Source of the DNA: Mesostigma viride | Taxonomy: Eukaryota > Streptophyta > Mesostigmatophyceae > Mesostigmatales > Mesostigmataceae | Length of the DNA: 60,000 nt | Assembly: GCA_009746045.1 (NCBI GenBank) | Contig: RPFO01000253.1 | Coordinates: forward strand, 1,998,888-2,058,887 | Direction: 5' to 3' | Shown: piece by piece, positions 49,001 through 60,000 of the stretch | Position numbering within the stretch: the stretch's first letter is position 1 | How the letters are laid out: each line of letters begins with the position of its first letter | The notes under the pieces: model-generated | Seen by the model: only the letters and a program-made list of their open reading frames with translations | Told to the model about the DNA's origin: nothing | Database searches by the model: none | Program-made: the position numbers and the translations under genes

Positions 49001-50780
49001 TCCGTTGGCCCATGTGGGGATGTTTGTAAGGGCCGATCATGTCACCTTATTCCCCAGCCGCTAGCACGACAGGATCCAACTCAACGTTTCGCTTTGCAAA
49101 AGCGGTGGTATTCGTTCCATTCACATGGTGGTGGATGTTGAGGTCATTTTCGATGCACTGGAGGGTCATGTGGGGGGGGGCGGCGGGGGGGCTAGAGGGT
49201 CCGCCTTGCTGTGTGAGAGGTTCACGCTGTGTGAGCTGGTTTGTTGCTCGGTGACGCACCTGCACATGTAGCTCCATGGCCCCTCCCTCATCCTCCTGCC
49301 CTCGGTGCCCTCACCTTTTCTCTTTCTTCTCCTACGGTATTTTATTCCATCGTTGCGCAGATGCGAGCTGGTGTTCCAGGACTGCTTCATCCCGGACGAG
49401 AACGTCCTGGGGGAGGTAGGCAAGGGTACGTACGTTCTTTGTAATGCTGGCACCTCCCTGCCTGTGCATCTGCTAGGGTGCGCGTGGCATGTCTAATGCT
49501 GGCACCTCTCGTGTGCGAGTTCTAGGGTGCGCGTGGCACGTCTAATGCCGGCATCTCCTTTTGTGTGCATAGCGGGCTAGGGTGCGTATTTTGCTGCCGC
49601 CTACTGATACGGGTGTGTGCTGCAGCGGTGCAGGATCTACGCTAGTTTACGCAGGTTAATAAAGCGCTCCTTGTTTCAACGTTGCATCCTCCACACCCAG
49701 GCGTCTACGTGCTGATGAGCGGGCTGGACCTGGAGCGCGCCGTCCTCGCGGGTGGCCCCCTGGGCCTCATGCAGAGCTGCATGGACGTGGTTCTGCCCTA
49801 TGTGCACGCGCGCGAGCAGTTTGGCGCGCCCATCGGCACCTTCCAGCTCATCCAGGCCAAGCTGGCCGACATGTACTGCCAGCTGTCGGCGTGCCGCGCA
49901 CTCGTCTACTCGGTCGCACGCGCGTGTGACATGGGCAAGGTGGACCGCAAGGTGAGGGGGCGAGGGCGTGCCTGGGTCCTCATGCATTGTTATGGTTCTT
50001 CTTGGGGCTAAAAGTATTGATGGATGGGGGGGAAGGGGGAAAGCGGCCTCCTGTTTAATTTGTACTATCGGAGCGGAAAGGGGAGGGAACACGTATGGGT
50101 ACGAGGGCTTTGGTGTGTGTGTTTTTTTACAATTTTTTCTTATGTCAGGTGGCAGGGGGAGGGAGGTGGGGGTTGTAAAATAGGTCATTAATTAGACACA
50201 CATCATCAGAAATTACGGTGCATTATGACCCCTTCAATGGCCCACAATGCCTCTAACCGTGTTATTTACGCTCATTGTGGAAGCATGCTTAACATATGCT
50301 GCATTTTGTCAGGCACCTGCTTGCTTCAAAACTCGTTTCCCCCAATCGTTCACCCCTTCAGTATACAGTATGGTATACTCTGACATTTTAGAGCATGCAC
50401 ACGCAAGCTCTTACTGACCTCCGTACACCACCACATTCCTGTACCGCGCTTCACAATCATCATGACCACTACCGCCACCGCCACCACCGCCGCCACCAAC
50501 ACCAACACCAACACCAACGACACCGAAATCAATAACCATGGATTTCACTTTGTTACTATTGATCCCCCCCCAGGACTGTGCGGCCGCCATCCTCCACTCG
50601 GCCGAGAGCGCCACGCAGATGTCCCTGCAGGCGCTGCAGCTGCTGGGGGGCAACGGGTACATCAACGAGTACCCGACTGGTCGCCTGCTGCGCGACGCCA
50701 AGCTGTACGAGATCGGCGCCGGCACGAGCGAGATCCGCCGCATTCTCATTGGCCGACAGTTATTCAAGGAGACCTCGTGA
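40060..50780 (+). CDS. IVD: Isovaleryl-CoA dehydrogenase, 12 exons
   Basis: This mitochondrial flavoenzyme oxidises isovaleryl-CoA to 3-methylcrotonyl-CoA in leucine breakdown and passes electrons to ETF. Exons: 40060-40188, 41766-41849, 43630-43687, 44667-44791, 45500-45544, 46167-46215, 46464-46573, 47630-47706, 48452-48502, 49361-49425, 49701-49951, 50574-50780. They join without a frame break into 416 residues, the usual family length. Diagnostic segments: [92 protein letters not shown] (the Glu of LDLER is the catalytic base of this family), [20 protein letters not shown], and [12 protein letters not shown]. Intron 3 has a GC donor (CCAG|GCAAGT); the others are GT-AG. Exon 1 is the weakest part: its end (LLDETTLQ) fits, but the Met at 40060 and the presequence are uncertain. 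Confidence 0.93.
41183..41219. repeat. Heptamer tandem repeat (ACTCGCC)
   Basis: Five copies of ACTCGCC lie in intron 1 of the dehydrogenase gene. Confidence 0.85.
43371..43555. repeat. Minisatellite in IVD intron 2
   Basis: About nine units of ~20 bases vary on GGCTGTCTGCCCTATACTTG and GGCTGCCTGGCCTATTCTTG. Confidence 0.85.
43941..43975 (+). pseudogene. Stray copy of IVD exon 5 end and donor, in intron 3
   Basis: GCAGAGCAAATACCTGCCAAAG followed by GTGCGTGTTTCACC nearly equals the end of exon 5 and the start of intron 5 (45525-45560). It encodes QSKYLPK. It lies before exon 4, so it cannot replace exon 5 in order. Confidence 0.6.
44036..44092. repeat. 20-bp tandem repeat (ATGTCTGCGCGCACAATTAG), about three copies
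   Basis: Two exact copies and a third truncated one lie within IVD intron 3. Confidence 0.85.
44467..44570. repeat. Duplicated GCGCATGACACGCAAGTACTTAC element
   Basis: Two copies about 55 bases apart share TATGCGCATGACACGC and an ACTTAC-type tail. A third copy with a (ACTT)n expansion lies at 54691-54740. Confidence 0.75.
45044..45262. repeat. Polypurine tandem repeat (GGGGGAGA)n in IVD intron 4
   Basis: An uninterrupted G/A stretch of about 200 bases lies on the sense strand. Such tracts can form triplex or G-rich structures. Confidence 0.9.
45891..46080. repeat. (CCCCTG)n tandem repeat in IVD intron 5
   Basis: The first half mixes CCCCTGCCACRTG units; the second (46000-46070) is pure hexamer. 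The short open frames over it are repeat artefacts. Confidence 0.9.
49443..49575. repeat. Tandem repeat of about 60 bp in IVD intron 10
   Basis: About two and a half copies share AATGCTGGCACCTC and CTAGGGTGCGCGTGGCA. Confidence 0.8.
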
Positions 50781-52689
50781 GGAGCATGCGCATTTAAATA
50801 GACTTGGGGGGGGGTTGGCGGCACGAATTCAGGAAGATGCTCAATGAAATGTCCTCCACATTGATCAGAGACACTCATCCTTCATGCCATCAACGCATGA
50901 ATGATATGGGGTGCGGTTGAGACTGTCAGGTGACAGGCTGCCAAAGCGGCCGTGCCTTCGTGTGCCTATCATCCAATGGGTGTTGCTCACTGTCCCAGCT
51001 TGAGGATGCTCATACAGTGTGCCTTGCATTACTGATGGCATGACAAGGGATTGTGATCAGCCAATGTACGATTACCTCCGGTTGTTTAGAATGCTGCAGT
51101 ACCCAGCCTTGGCTGTGTCGTGCCAGGCGGTCAAGGCGGCCCTTTGTATATTACTTTAAGGACACATGCTCATGCATGATGTCGTTTATCGCGGAGTGAA
51201 ACCTTGGCTCTGCTGGCTGCTTTTGGTGTTGTACGCCCTACCATGGAGGAATATTTCTACTAATTGGGATGTCGTGGGGGCCTCGGATTCCTCACTTGGA
51301 TGCAGCCTGCATGTGGGGATGATTTGCATGATTGACTAGCATGCATGTATGCAGCGACCTGGTTCTGAGGACTTGCAATTATTTGGTGCCTGCATGCTTG
51401 CATGTAGCCACCATACATGCAGCCTGCTACTCCAGTCAGACACATGGGGCACCACAAGCATAGTTAAGTGCCCCACCAGCGACTGCGCATGCGTGGAGCG
51501 CCTGCATACGGAGCGCCTGCATGTACATATGTACATGCACTTCTTATGGATCAATATTGAGTCTTATTAAACACTTGAGCAGTACGTACCAACGTGACGC
51601 ATGATTCGCACGTAGACTGGCAGTCCTCAGCTAGTGGGATGGAAGTTTGTGAGCAGTTTAATCGAACCTGTACTGGCCTGCCTTTCAGGGCAATGAGAGA
51701 AGGGGGCCCGTGTCCCACGTCACTTTCTTGCTGTGCATCAAACAGGGATGAAAGGTACCTACTCAAGAGTTGGTGCCCCGTGGCTCTCGGGAGGACCAAC
51801 GGAGGCGTGTGAATGAATGAATAGCCCTTAATATTTGTTGCGCATGGAAGATAGTTTGAGTTGGGGGCCAATGCATGCAGGCCAGGACTTCACATGAATT
51901 GCTTCTAGAGATCTCATTTCCTACCCCTGCGTTTGGCATTCATAGTGATGTGCGGTCCGTGGTGCCCACAACCCTGTAACTAGGACCTAAATATCTAGCA
52001 TCAACCGTTCCATCCCATGAATTAATTAATTGATAAGCACATGATATTGCGTCACGTTGGTGCCAGTACAGAGTAAAGGAACCTTCAACCCTATATACAC
52101 AACGAGGAGGGAGGGCGCCCTAGCTTCTCTCACTGCCGGAAGTGGGAAGGCCACAGAGGGCTCTCTCCACAGCATGGTGCCGGGGCGCAACACTGTGGAC
52201 CCATGCAATACAACCAATGCAATACCATTGGTAGGCTGACTTATATAGCTTATGCTACAAAGGTGAGGTGGGCCGGCTCAAGACGTCGGCTGAGGCGCAA
52301 GCTGATGCATAGCCACAAGGCCTGCCAGCTAGAGCTAATCGACGGTACTATAACGCTGTGCGCTAATATATATCATTTCAGGTGCTGTCTAAGCTATCCC
52401 ATAATCGATTGCCCCCATGTAGACAACTAGCTTGAGTGCTCTATCCCGGGGGAGCTCGGGGGGGCTTCCACAGTTTCTTGTTGACGTAAAGGTCCCCGTT
52501 GTTGACATAAAGGCTCCACCCCATGTACCCGGCCCTTGTACTGAGGACTTATGCTCACATGACTGCGTCACGTGTATATTGATTAAGAGTTAATTAATTA
52601 ATCTCATTTCCTGGAGGCATTCTAGGCAAGCCGGCCACGTACAGATAAATGAGATATAACCAGCTGGCGCATGCATGCGCACCAGTTGC
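50781..52689. other. Downstream of IVD, no gene recognised
   Basis: Moderately AT-rich, with many ATGCATGC and AATTAATT motifs. From about 51955 it holds one copy of a dispersed repeat (separate entry). Confidence 0.4.
51955..52600. repeat. Dispersed repeat, copy 1 (inverse of 55610-55760)
   Basis: CCGTGGTGCCC...CCTGTAACTAGGA near 51964 and CTGAGGACTTATGCTCAC near 52548 both recur, inverted, at 55610-55760. There they are about 90 bases apart rather than about 585, so this copy holds roughly 480 extra bases. Confidence 0.6.
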
Positions 52690-54280
52690 CAGATCCAAAT
52701 CTGGAGAATCCGGTCGGACCATGGTAGCTCGAGCGCCCCTGCTGTTACCCTATCCACGCGAGGTCATGGAGGCAGTCCAGCGCCTGCGTTACGATGCAGC
52801 CACGTACAGGCTCCAACGAGATTCGATCCGGCAGCGGTCGTGAAACTCGTCGCCGAGTTTGAATACACTGGTGTCATGCTGCAGCTCTTCCGGGACATCT
52901 GCAAGGTGCATTCTGCTGCCGTCGCAACCGCCCGCCCAGCGGCCTGGCAACACAGTTTTTGCGGCGATGCTGTCACAAGAGTTTAAGGCCGGGGTTGCCC
53001 GCCGACCCCGGCAGCTACAGAGGGCTGTGCATCCAAAGTGCCCCCCTCAAGCTTCTCGATGCGGCTCATCCTGAACCGCCTGCGCACTGCCCTGGACTGC
53101 CACCTCAGCGAGACTCAGCTCGGCTTCCGTCCAGGCCGCAACACCGTACAAGCGCTCTTCGCTACTCGCCGCCTCGTGGAAGAACTGCACCGCCTCCAGC
53201 CTGGTGAACTCGTCCCCTCCGCACCTTGTAATGGTGGACTTCATCAAAGCCTTCGATTCGGTTGTCTGCATGGTCTGCGCTGTGGGACATCCTCGCACTG
53301 TTCTGGATCCCCCTCCCCCTTATTGCTGTCATCCGCAACCTGTATCATCCACCACCTCGGTGCGCACTTCCTACGGGACCACGCCACCATGCCCTTTACA
53401 GAAGGATGCGTGGCAGGGCTGCATGCTCTCGCCATACCTGTTCATTATTGTGGTCGAATACGTACGTATAATGATTCAGGCGCGCAAACGGTTTAATTCA
53501 CCGGTTTTGCAGTCGCAATGCGGTGCCGGGTAGGGAACCAGGGGTGCAGGTCACCAACCATTTCTAGCATCATGGAGGGCGGTGCGGAAACGGAGATTCG
53601 GCTAGCCGACATCATCTATGCAGACGACACCTCCCTCTTCGAGGACTGACTGAGCAAGTGCAGACATGGCTTTACTGCCTCGCAATCAAGGCCCGTGTGG
53701 TGGGGCTCGAGGTCAGCAAGAAGACTGAGGCTCTAGGGACTGGGCTCACTCAGCCACCGCCTGACCTCTTTCTACTTGATGGCTCTCGAGTCCTACTACG
53801 CATCAGTCGGGACCGCGTCAAGTTGCTGGGTAGCTTTTATATACTCCCGGCAGCCCAGCTGCCAGGCCGACGTGGACCACCGTATCTCGATCCCTCGCCT
53901 GGCACGCTTTACGCCAATACAGGGCCGGCCCTGTACGTGGCACCAAGCCCTTGGGCAAGCTAGAGAAACAGGACCTGCACATAGGTCCGGTACGTAGGTC
54001 CTGGTCCTCCCTGTTCTTACGTAACTTCTCCCGGCCGACTCAGATTGACGTGGACTCACACCGCCGACCTTGCCAACAAGCTGGACGGCCGGCGGTCACC
54101 AACATGCTGCGGTCATGCAATTTTCGTGTAGGATACGCTGCTCATGTCCGCAAGGAGAACTCAAACCTCGGCATGCCACTTTATATCAAGGAGACAACCA
54201 GCGCGCTGGCCATGCAGAAATCGGGAGAATCCGGACCACGGTAGCTTGAGCCTGCCGTTATCTTGTCCGCGTATTCGAGT
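52690..54280 (+). pseudogene. Degenerate LINE reverse transcriptase
   Basis: RT motifs appear in order but in different frames: LSETQLGFRPGRNTVQALF near 53090, VMVDFIKAFDSV near 53230 (motif A), QGCMLSPYLFIIVVEYV near 53415 (motif B), and LADIIYADDTSLF near 53605 (motif C), which is soon followed by a stop. Several frameshifts separate them, so the copy is dead. It differs from the intact LINE at 32.6-39.5 kb. A ~65-base segment (GAGAATCCGG...GACCAYGGTAGCT) occurs at both ends in direct orientation (52695 and 54224). Confidence 0.8.
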
Positions 54281-54707
54281 CGCTCAGGATGATCGATGAA
54301 TATGAATGGAGATGGAAATGTGTATCCTAGTGCATTGAAATTATGGCTGGCTGACGTGTATATAGAGCGACTAGATGACCTAGACGGTGGAGCCGGAAAC
54401 AGCTTGCTTGATCAGGGCGTGTGTTTCGAGCCTAACTGGCCGCCCGGAGTGTCTTGGTGGCATGAGCACTGGTCATTGCTGCGATCGCTCTCCCACCATT
54501 TACGAGGAAGTACCCGCAAATACATGCATTTACGAGGAAGTACCTGCCATTACAGTAGAGGACAGCTCGGATGAGGATTACATCCCTATCTAGTGCTTAA
54601 CGGTTGGGGGATGATGCAGACGATATTTGTTTAAACTTTTGTGTAATTATTTTTCTAATGAGATTAGCATAGTACTCCGTGGCATGCCTTTGCGCATGAC
54701 ACGCAAG

Positions 54708-54738
<31 letters not shown>

Positions 54739-57715
54739 CCGCAAATGGAAATTGGAAAACCACTGAAAAGGTCAAGCTATTCAGTCATTACGTCAGCCAT
54801 GCATGCATGCCATGTTTCCAAAAAACGTCCACTAACTGCACACGGTGCGAAGGCAAAAATCCGGATCGAGGACATGCACAGGTTTCAAATGTGCGGCGGG
54901 GACCAAAAGCCCGCGTATGCCAGAAAACATCTTTGCTGCAGCGACTTATCACCAGCACCATCAAGCAGCGGCGCCTGCAGCTAGCTAGTAGGGCACTTAG
55001 CTTGCACCATGAACCAGGTAGATACCTCACGTGGCCCCTCCGCAGGGCTGCGCCCCGCCCAGCCGTGGGCAGGCACCTCCTCACGTCATGGGCCGGGCCC
55101 AGCCAGGTTAGACGCCGCAAGGCCCACACCTTCAAAGTGCAGCGCTCGTATCTAGAGGACATGGGGGGCCTAGGCCCGGCCTCTCCGTGATCTTTTTCCA
55201 AAAGATTATGGACAAGGCCAAGTCAGGGCTCAGGTCATAGAGGACAACAACCCCCCTGCAGCTAGTGGGGAAGCCGCGTGTTTGCACACGTGAGAAGTAT
55301 TCTAGACAACCCCTATAGGGTCGCAAGCACCATAGATATAGAGTACGACTGTTTTTGTAGATCGATAGTTTAGACCGGTAGGACTGCTTGTACCCATCCA
55401 TCCATCCATCCATCCATGCGTCGGGGTAAATGCTCCGTGACTCCGGGAGCACGAGTTTAATTATATTAATTAATTAATCCACGCATTTGTCAAGTTGGTC
55501 AGGATGGTGGAAATTAGTGTCCAGAGGTGGATTAATGTGCAGCCTAGCTTGTACGTGCACGCATGAATGGCTAGGACTTCAACGTTCAAGATCTAGACGG
55601 TTTAGCCAATTAATTAATTCACACGTATACTGCGTCACGTGAGCATAAGTCCTCAGCCCCAAATGATCGTATGTGTATGGGATGGGCTGGATGGTGTAGC
55701 TTATCAAGCTAACTAGTTCCTAGTTACAGGTTTGCGGGCACCACGGCCCGAATCGCTATGCATTAATTAATGAAAACGCGTGCTCCCGTGGGGGATCGAG
55801 TCACTGAGCACCCGGAAGTGCTTTTGACCCCTGTATATGCACAGCAGAGAGTTAGCTTAGTTAGGTTTCGCGGCTTTGCCCATGCACCTCAATCCATCAA
55901 GCAAAGGAATACGTGCTACATGATCTCCCAACGGATCGGTCATGTTATAATTTAATGTAGTTTTAAGTTAATGCACAACGGGGAACGGGAGGCAGAGACC
56001 CCCCTTTTCTTTAATCATGCCACATACATCTGCAACATCGGACCCTATCACAATCAAACGATCCAGCCGATTCTGCGGGTGCAATAAGACCCGCATATAA
56101 GCATATAGCACAACAAGTAGAGCGTGGGCGCAAGCAAGCGGAGAGAAGCGATGGACATAGCGCGGCTGGCTCATGCTTTAGCGCTAAGCTATCATAGGTA
56201 TGGCCGGCTGCATGGTTGTCTCATCGATCTCATCGCTATATGCATGCCAAACTTGGCCACATGCGGATCGCGAGCCCCCACCGACTGGGCCGGGGCGGTG
56301 TCCTTCACTACTGACTGCCACCTACCCAGTAATACGTCATCTGCGCCTCCATATTACAGACAAAACAGGGGGCTCCCTGGGCGTGAGCCCGCCCCGTCTA
56401 GCTAGGGTAACACACATTTTGTACGGTTCTAGCTAACCAGAAATGCAAACAAAGTACTCGCATGATCAATGCGCTTGCGTTTTCCTGTCATAGCGGCCAG
56501 GAGTGTCCAGTTGTAACTCTTGTAAGCACCGCTGTTTGAATGATCGCTCTCCTGTGTATGGTATTAAAAAACCTCATCAATTCAAAGCTAGAATGCATGC
56601 AAAAAGAAAAAATCTTCGGTCTTTCGCCTAGTCGGACAGGCGTACATACGTCAAGGACACACGGACGTCCGCAGGCGAAATGATCCCTGCCTTGACGCCA
56701 TGGAGCACTACATGATTATACTATTGGTGTACTATATGATAAGTTATGATTATAAGATACAGAAAGTGCGCATTTGCACTAGGGACGGCGCTCCGCGCCC
56801 GTGTCTCCTATATAGTACACCAAATGTCTCTGCCGGTATGGCAGCACAGCCAGAGAGCATGAGGGCATAAAACAGGGACAGAAAACACTGGCTGGCATAT
56901 GAAGAAACCAGACAGAAGGGCTCGGAAGGTGTGCCAGGGCACATGCCGTCCCTGGATGGTTGGTGCAGCTAGTCCGGAAGAAGGGTTCCTTTTAAAAACA
57001 AAGAATGGCCCATCAGCGCATAATAAAGCGCAGGTAAATACTGACCAGGAGATAATGGACAACTGCCATGCTCCTCTTATGACGCCCACACCGCCAGCCA
57101 GGGCTCAACCACAGTGCTAGGGCCATCCGCCGTCTAAGCAATATGTACAACGGCACCCTACCACAATGGCCCTACCACGGAGTATTCCCCTGGGTGATTT
57201 GGTGGGGCAACTCTCAGGTAATCTCAGAAGCAAAGAAGGTTATTGAAACCTACCGCCCTTCTGGGCACCTCCGCTGCATATCGGCAATCAGGGGCACCAC
57301 AGATGCTGGGTTCACAGAGGGAGGCACAACACCTCAATCGTGCTGCTGGGAGGAAATAGTCAACGGGCGCAGGAACTGGCCGTGGCATTCCAAACGCGCG
57401 CCCAAAAGCTTGGCGATGCCACATCTACATTACCTACCATGCCTCCTGCCCAGGAAGCTTCTTTTCATGAGGCCACGAGCGCACAAACCTGCAGCAGCCA
57501 AGTTACGGCATCTAGCAAGAACCCATCCTTGCCATGGACCCATCCATGATGGCCAGAGCAGATGCTCCATCAAGGTGATACGGTGCCCACAAAAGAGTCT
57601 AGCCGACCCCAACCCGCTATCAGGGCCGCAGAGCGTCTGAAGGGGTCAGTCACACAGTCTGTCGGCAAATATCTCCGCCCTCCCTTGCAGGGCCTTTGGT
57701 TGGCAACCCCCGCAC
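54281..57715. other. Gene-poor repeat-rich interval
   Basis: No convincing gene is seen. It holds a (TTAC)n/(ACTT)n microsatellite at 54705-54740, a (CATC)n run near 55397-55417, AATTAATT clusters, and the second copy of a dispersed repeat (55610-55760). A frame at 57143-57640 is open for 165 codons but shows no recognisable domain. Confidence 0.4.
55610..55760. repeat. Dispersed repeat, copy 2 (inverted relative to 51955-52600)
   Basis: GTGAGCATAAGTCCTCAG and TCCTAGTTACAGGTTTGCGG are the reverse complements of segments in copy 1. No open frame. Confidence 0.6.
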
Positions 57716-60000
57716 TCACACCGCGTCTTTCCCTGCACGGCTAGGGGCGACCCCCCCTTTCCCTGACGCCCCTTTCCCTGCTGCTGCTTTTAGTCGCTTG
57801 TTTCCCTGCGAGACGCCGTCTATCCCGCCATCACCCGAGGATGATGGGGCTGGGGATGACAGCACGCCGACGCCCCCCGCTGCCCCCTCGCTGCCACTCA
57901 TGCTGCCCGCTGGTGCGTCTCGCACTGACGACACAGCCGTCGGGGACACGGCGGCCACCACAGGTGTAACCACAGCGGCTGCCTCTGCGGCAGCCTCTCC
58001 AGCCAGAGGGCTCCCAGGGAGCCCCTGTGACGGCCCCAGGGATGAGCTTCGCAGCATCCCAGGAGAAAGCACTGTCGTGGGAGCTGGAGCGCCCCAGTTT
58101 CTCGGCTCTTCCAGCCTGTTTCTGCTGGCATCCGCCCAGCCCACGTCGGTGCGCTCGATGTCGCTGAAGGAGCGCCGCTTACTCGACGAGGGGGATGAGA
58201 CGCTGCTGTAGCTGGCGTCCGCTAGCGCCCCTCCACTGCTGGCACCTGTACTTACGGCACCTAGTGTGCAGGCACCTAGGACGGCACCCGCGGACCCTCC
58301 GGTGCTGGCATCCGGCCCCACGCCCACCCCAAGCCCTGCGCTGGCAGTAGCTGCGTGATGTGCGGCCGCGGCCCGAGCAGCCAAGGCGATCTTGCTGGGG
58401 GGCGCGCATGCAGTGACATCACTAGTGACATCGCTCGCAAAGACCGCGCGGCGGGCATGCCCTGAGGATGGAACATGCGGCGGTGCGCACAGGTCCAGCT
58501 GGGGGGGCGCCCCAAAAGAGGGCGAAGCGCTCCCAGCCGCAGAGAACGGGGAGGAGGGCTGTGACCGGCGGTGCGGTGACGCTGTGGGCGACGCCGTGTG
58601 GGTCACGACGGCAGTGAGCGAGGACCGACGGGGGCGGCCGCTACTAGTTGGGGACATGCTGGCGGCTGTGACGCCGCCACCAGGAGTGCTGCCACCGCCA
58701 CCAAGATTATAGCCGCTGCCAGCAACGCCATAGCCGCTACCAGCAGGACCGCCACCAACAACTTTACTGCCACCGTCACCAAACGGACTGCCGGTGAGGG
58801 TATGCTCATTTAGGGAGGGCTCAGTACAGGAGGGCTCATTAAGGCTATGCTGGTCATGGCTATGCTGGTTGAGGCCATGCTGGTTAATGCTATGCTGATC
58901 AAGGGTATGCTGATCCAGGGTGTCCCCAGGATCCTCCCCCTCGGGCACATCGGTCTCGTCCACGATCTCAAACCCCAGCAGCGCCTCCAGCACGTCCTCC
59001 AGCGTGACCACGCCCATGACCGAGACGCGGTCGCGCTCGTCGAGGACCACTGCCAGGTGGGAGCGGCCCACGCGGAACACGGACAGCGCGTCCTGCAGGA
59101 GGAGGCCCGCCGAGACAAAGGGGACCTGGCGGATGCTCATGGACGCAATGGGGCGCTGCTCGGCCCCGTTGAGGCCTCTGGTGGGTGGGGAGGGGAAGAT
59201 AGCCGATGATGTTGGACGATGGCGGGGGGTAATCGTGGACAATGTCGGCGGTGGCAAGGGGGAAGCGAAATCAGTATGGTGAACGGTTTAGGGTTATGGT
59301 TGAACGGTGCCCTTTGCAGGAAATGGGGGCTGGGAGGCACCGTGAGTGAGGGAGCATGCTCCTGGTGGGAATGCGGCGGATTCTTCCCACAGCAAGGGGT
59401 GTGCCGTACCACCGAGGCACAGAAACCCACCGAGGCTGAAGCTCTCTCAAAATGCGCCCAGACACGATGCCCTAGAGGCAGAGGATGCACAATTCACAAA
59501 CAAATTGTGGGATTCAGCCATTTGGACTGGTTGCCATAAAGCAAGGGTGAGCTCCGTGCGATATGGCAGCTGTGAGTCATTGGATGTTGTCTATCAAACA
59601 ATACCTCTTATCAAACAGAAGCAGCAGTTTAAATTGAAACAGCGCAAAGCACCCTGTGGCGGTGGTGGCAGACTGGGTGCAATGGGGTGGCATCTATCTA
59701 CAAGGGGGTGGAATCAACTGGTTTGGCGGCAACTGACGTAGACAGGGCGGCATCATCTGATTAATAGGCTGGTGCCTGGCGCCGCTATCACATTGACGGA
59801 TTATGGGCTGAAGCCTGTGACTCACGTGGGTGACTTTGCAGCCCAACTCAGATGAAAGATTGTGAGTTGATTGCTATGACTTACATGAATGACTTTGCGA
59901 GGATGACGCCAACAAAGTTGTCAGGGCGACCCAGGTAGACCGGCACGCGGCTCACGCCCGAGTCCCTCACCAATCGCACACACTCAGGCGTGATGTGGCC
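57716..60000 (-). CDS. CNNM/Mam3-type CBS-domain protein, 3' part (partial)
   Basis: CNNM-family membrane proteins carry a DUF21 transmembrane part and two CBS domains and act in magnesium or other divalent metal handling. Two exons are visible: 60000-59885 (continuing off the window) and 59177-57716, joined by an intron with donor AT|GTAAGT and acceptor CACCAG. The first encodes SGVSRVPVYLGRPDNFVGVI of CBS1. The second gives VSIRQVP-like PIASMSIRQVPFVSAGL, then FRVGRSHLAVVLDERDRV and MGVVTLEDVLEALLGFEIVDETDV of CBS2. After that comes a 400-residue tail of low complexity: a five-residue repeat (LNQHS, LDQHT, LNEHT), then Gly/Ser/Ala-rich sequence ending KGGVAPSRAGKDAV. The transmembrane part lies outside the window. 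Confidence 0.85.

Noticed and set aside
57143-57640. 165-codon open frame
   Set aside because: No start context, domain or codon bias that stands out; likely chance.
1-60000. CRISPR arrays or bacterial operons
   Set aside because: The spliced genes, LTR and LINE elements show eukaryotic DNA; the tandem repeats have no unique spacers of constant length.

Overview
This window reads as nuclear DNA of a photosynthetic eukaryote, most probably an alga. Three host genes are visible. One has a plant-type isovaleryl-CoA dehydrogenase coded by 12 exons, one encodes a protein with a plastid-type N-terminal peptide, and one is a CNNM/Mam3-type CBS-domain protein. Their introns use GTGCGT, GTAAGT and one GC donor. 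The gaps are filled with retrotransposons, minisatellites and a block of genes of giant-virus type. No species can be named from the sequence alone.

Layout. 1-5676: a young Ty1/copia element on the minus strand, with the right LTR complete and the left LTR cut by the window edge. It splits a minus-strand coiled-coil reading frame (5677-6697). 7189-8709: a second, very divergent copia-type reverse transcriptase/RNase H on the plus strand, followed by an LTR-like tail to about 10240. 10280-25605: a GC-rich, intron-free, densely coded block with a KilA-N protein, a 1739-residue Cys/repeat/OTU-like protein overlapping a small Cys/His protein, a zinc-ribbon protein, a MYND-type protein and unknowns. 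Several of these genes share upstream ATTGGCC elements and AATAAA signals placed at the stop codon. This is best explained as the remnant of an endogenous large DNA virus. In its middle (19.7-22.9 kb) are two large palindromes, one of them split by a 393-bp tandem array carrying a tRNA-like segment. 26762-27835: an unknown intron-free gene.

28675-31708 (minus): a four-exon gene for a 290-residue plastid-targeted protein of unknown function. 32605-39469: a full-length non-LTR retrotransposon with ORF1 and ORF2 inside one 15-bp target duplication. A 113-bp copy of its own 3' end, poly(A) included, sits at its 5' end. 40060-50780 (plus): isovaleryl-CoA dehydrogenase (leucine breakdown, mitochondrion) in 12 exons, its introns loaded with tandem repeats. 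51.9-57.7 kb: no host gene recognised; it holds a dead LINE and dispersed repeats. 57716-60000 (minus): the 3' part of the CNNM-type gene, which continues off the right edge.

The host genes show no functional link to each other. The features that deserve attention are the virus-like block with its shared promoter and terminator signals, the palindrome/array structure, and the 5'-tagged LINE.
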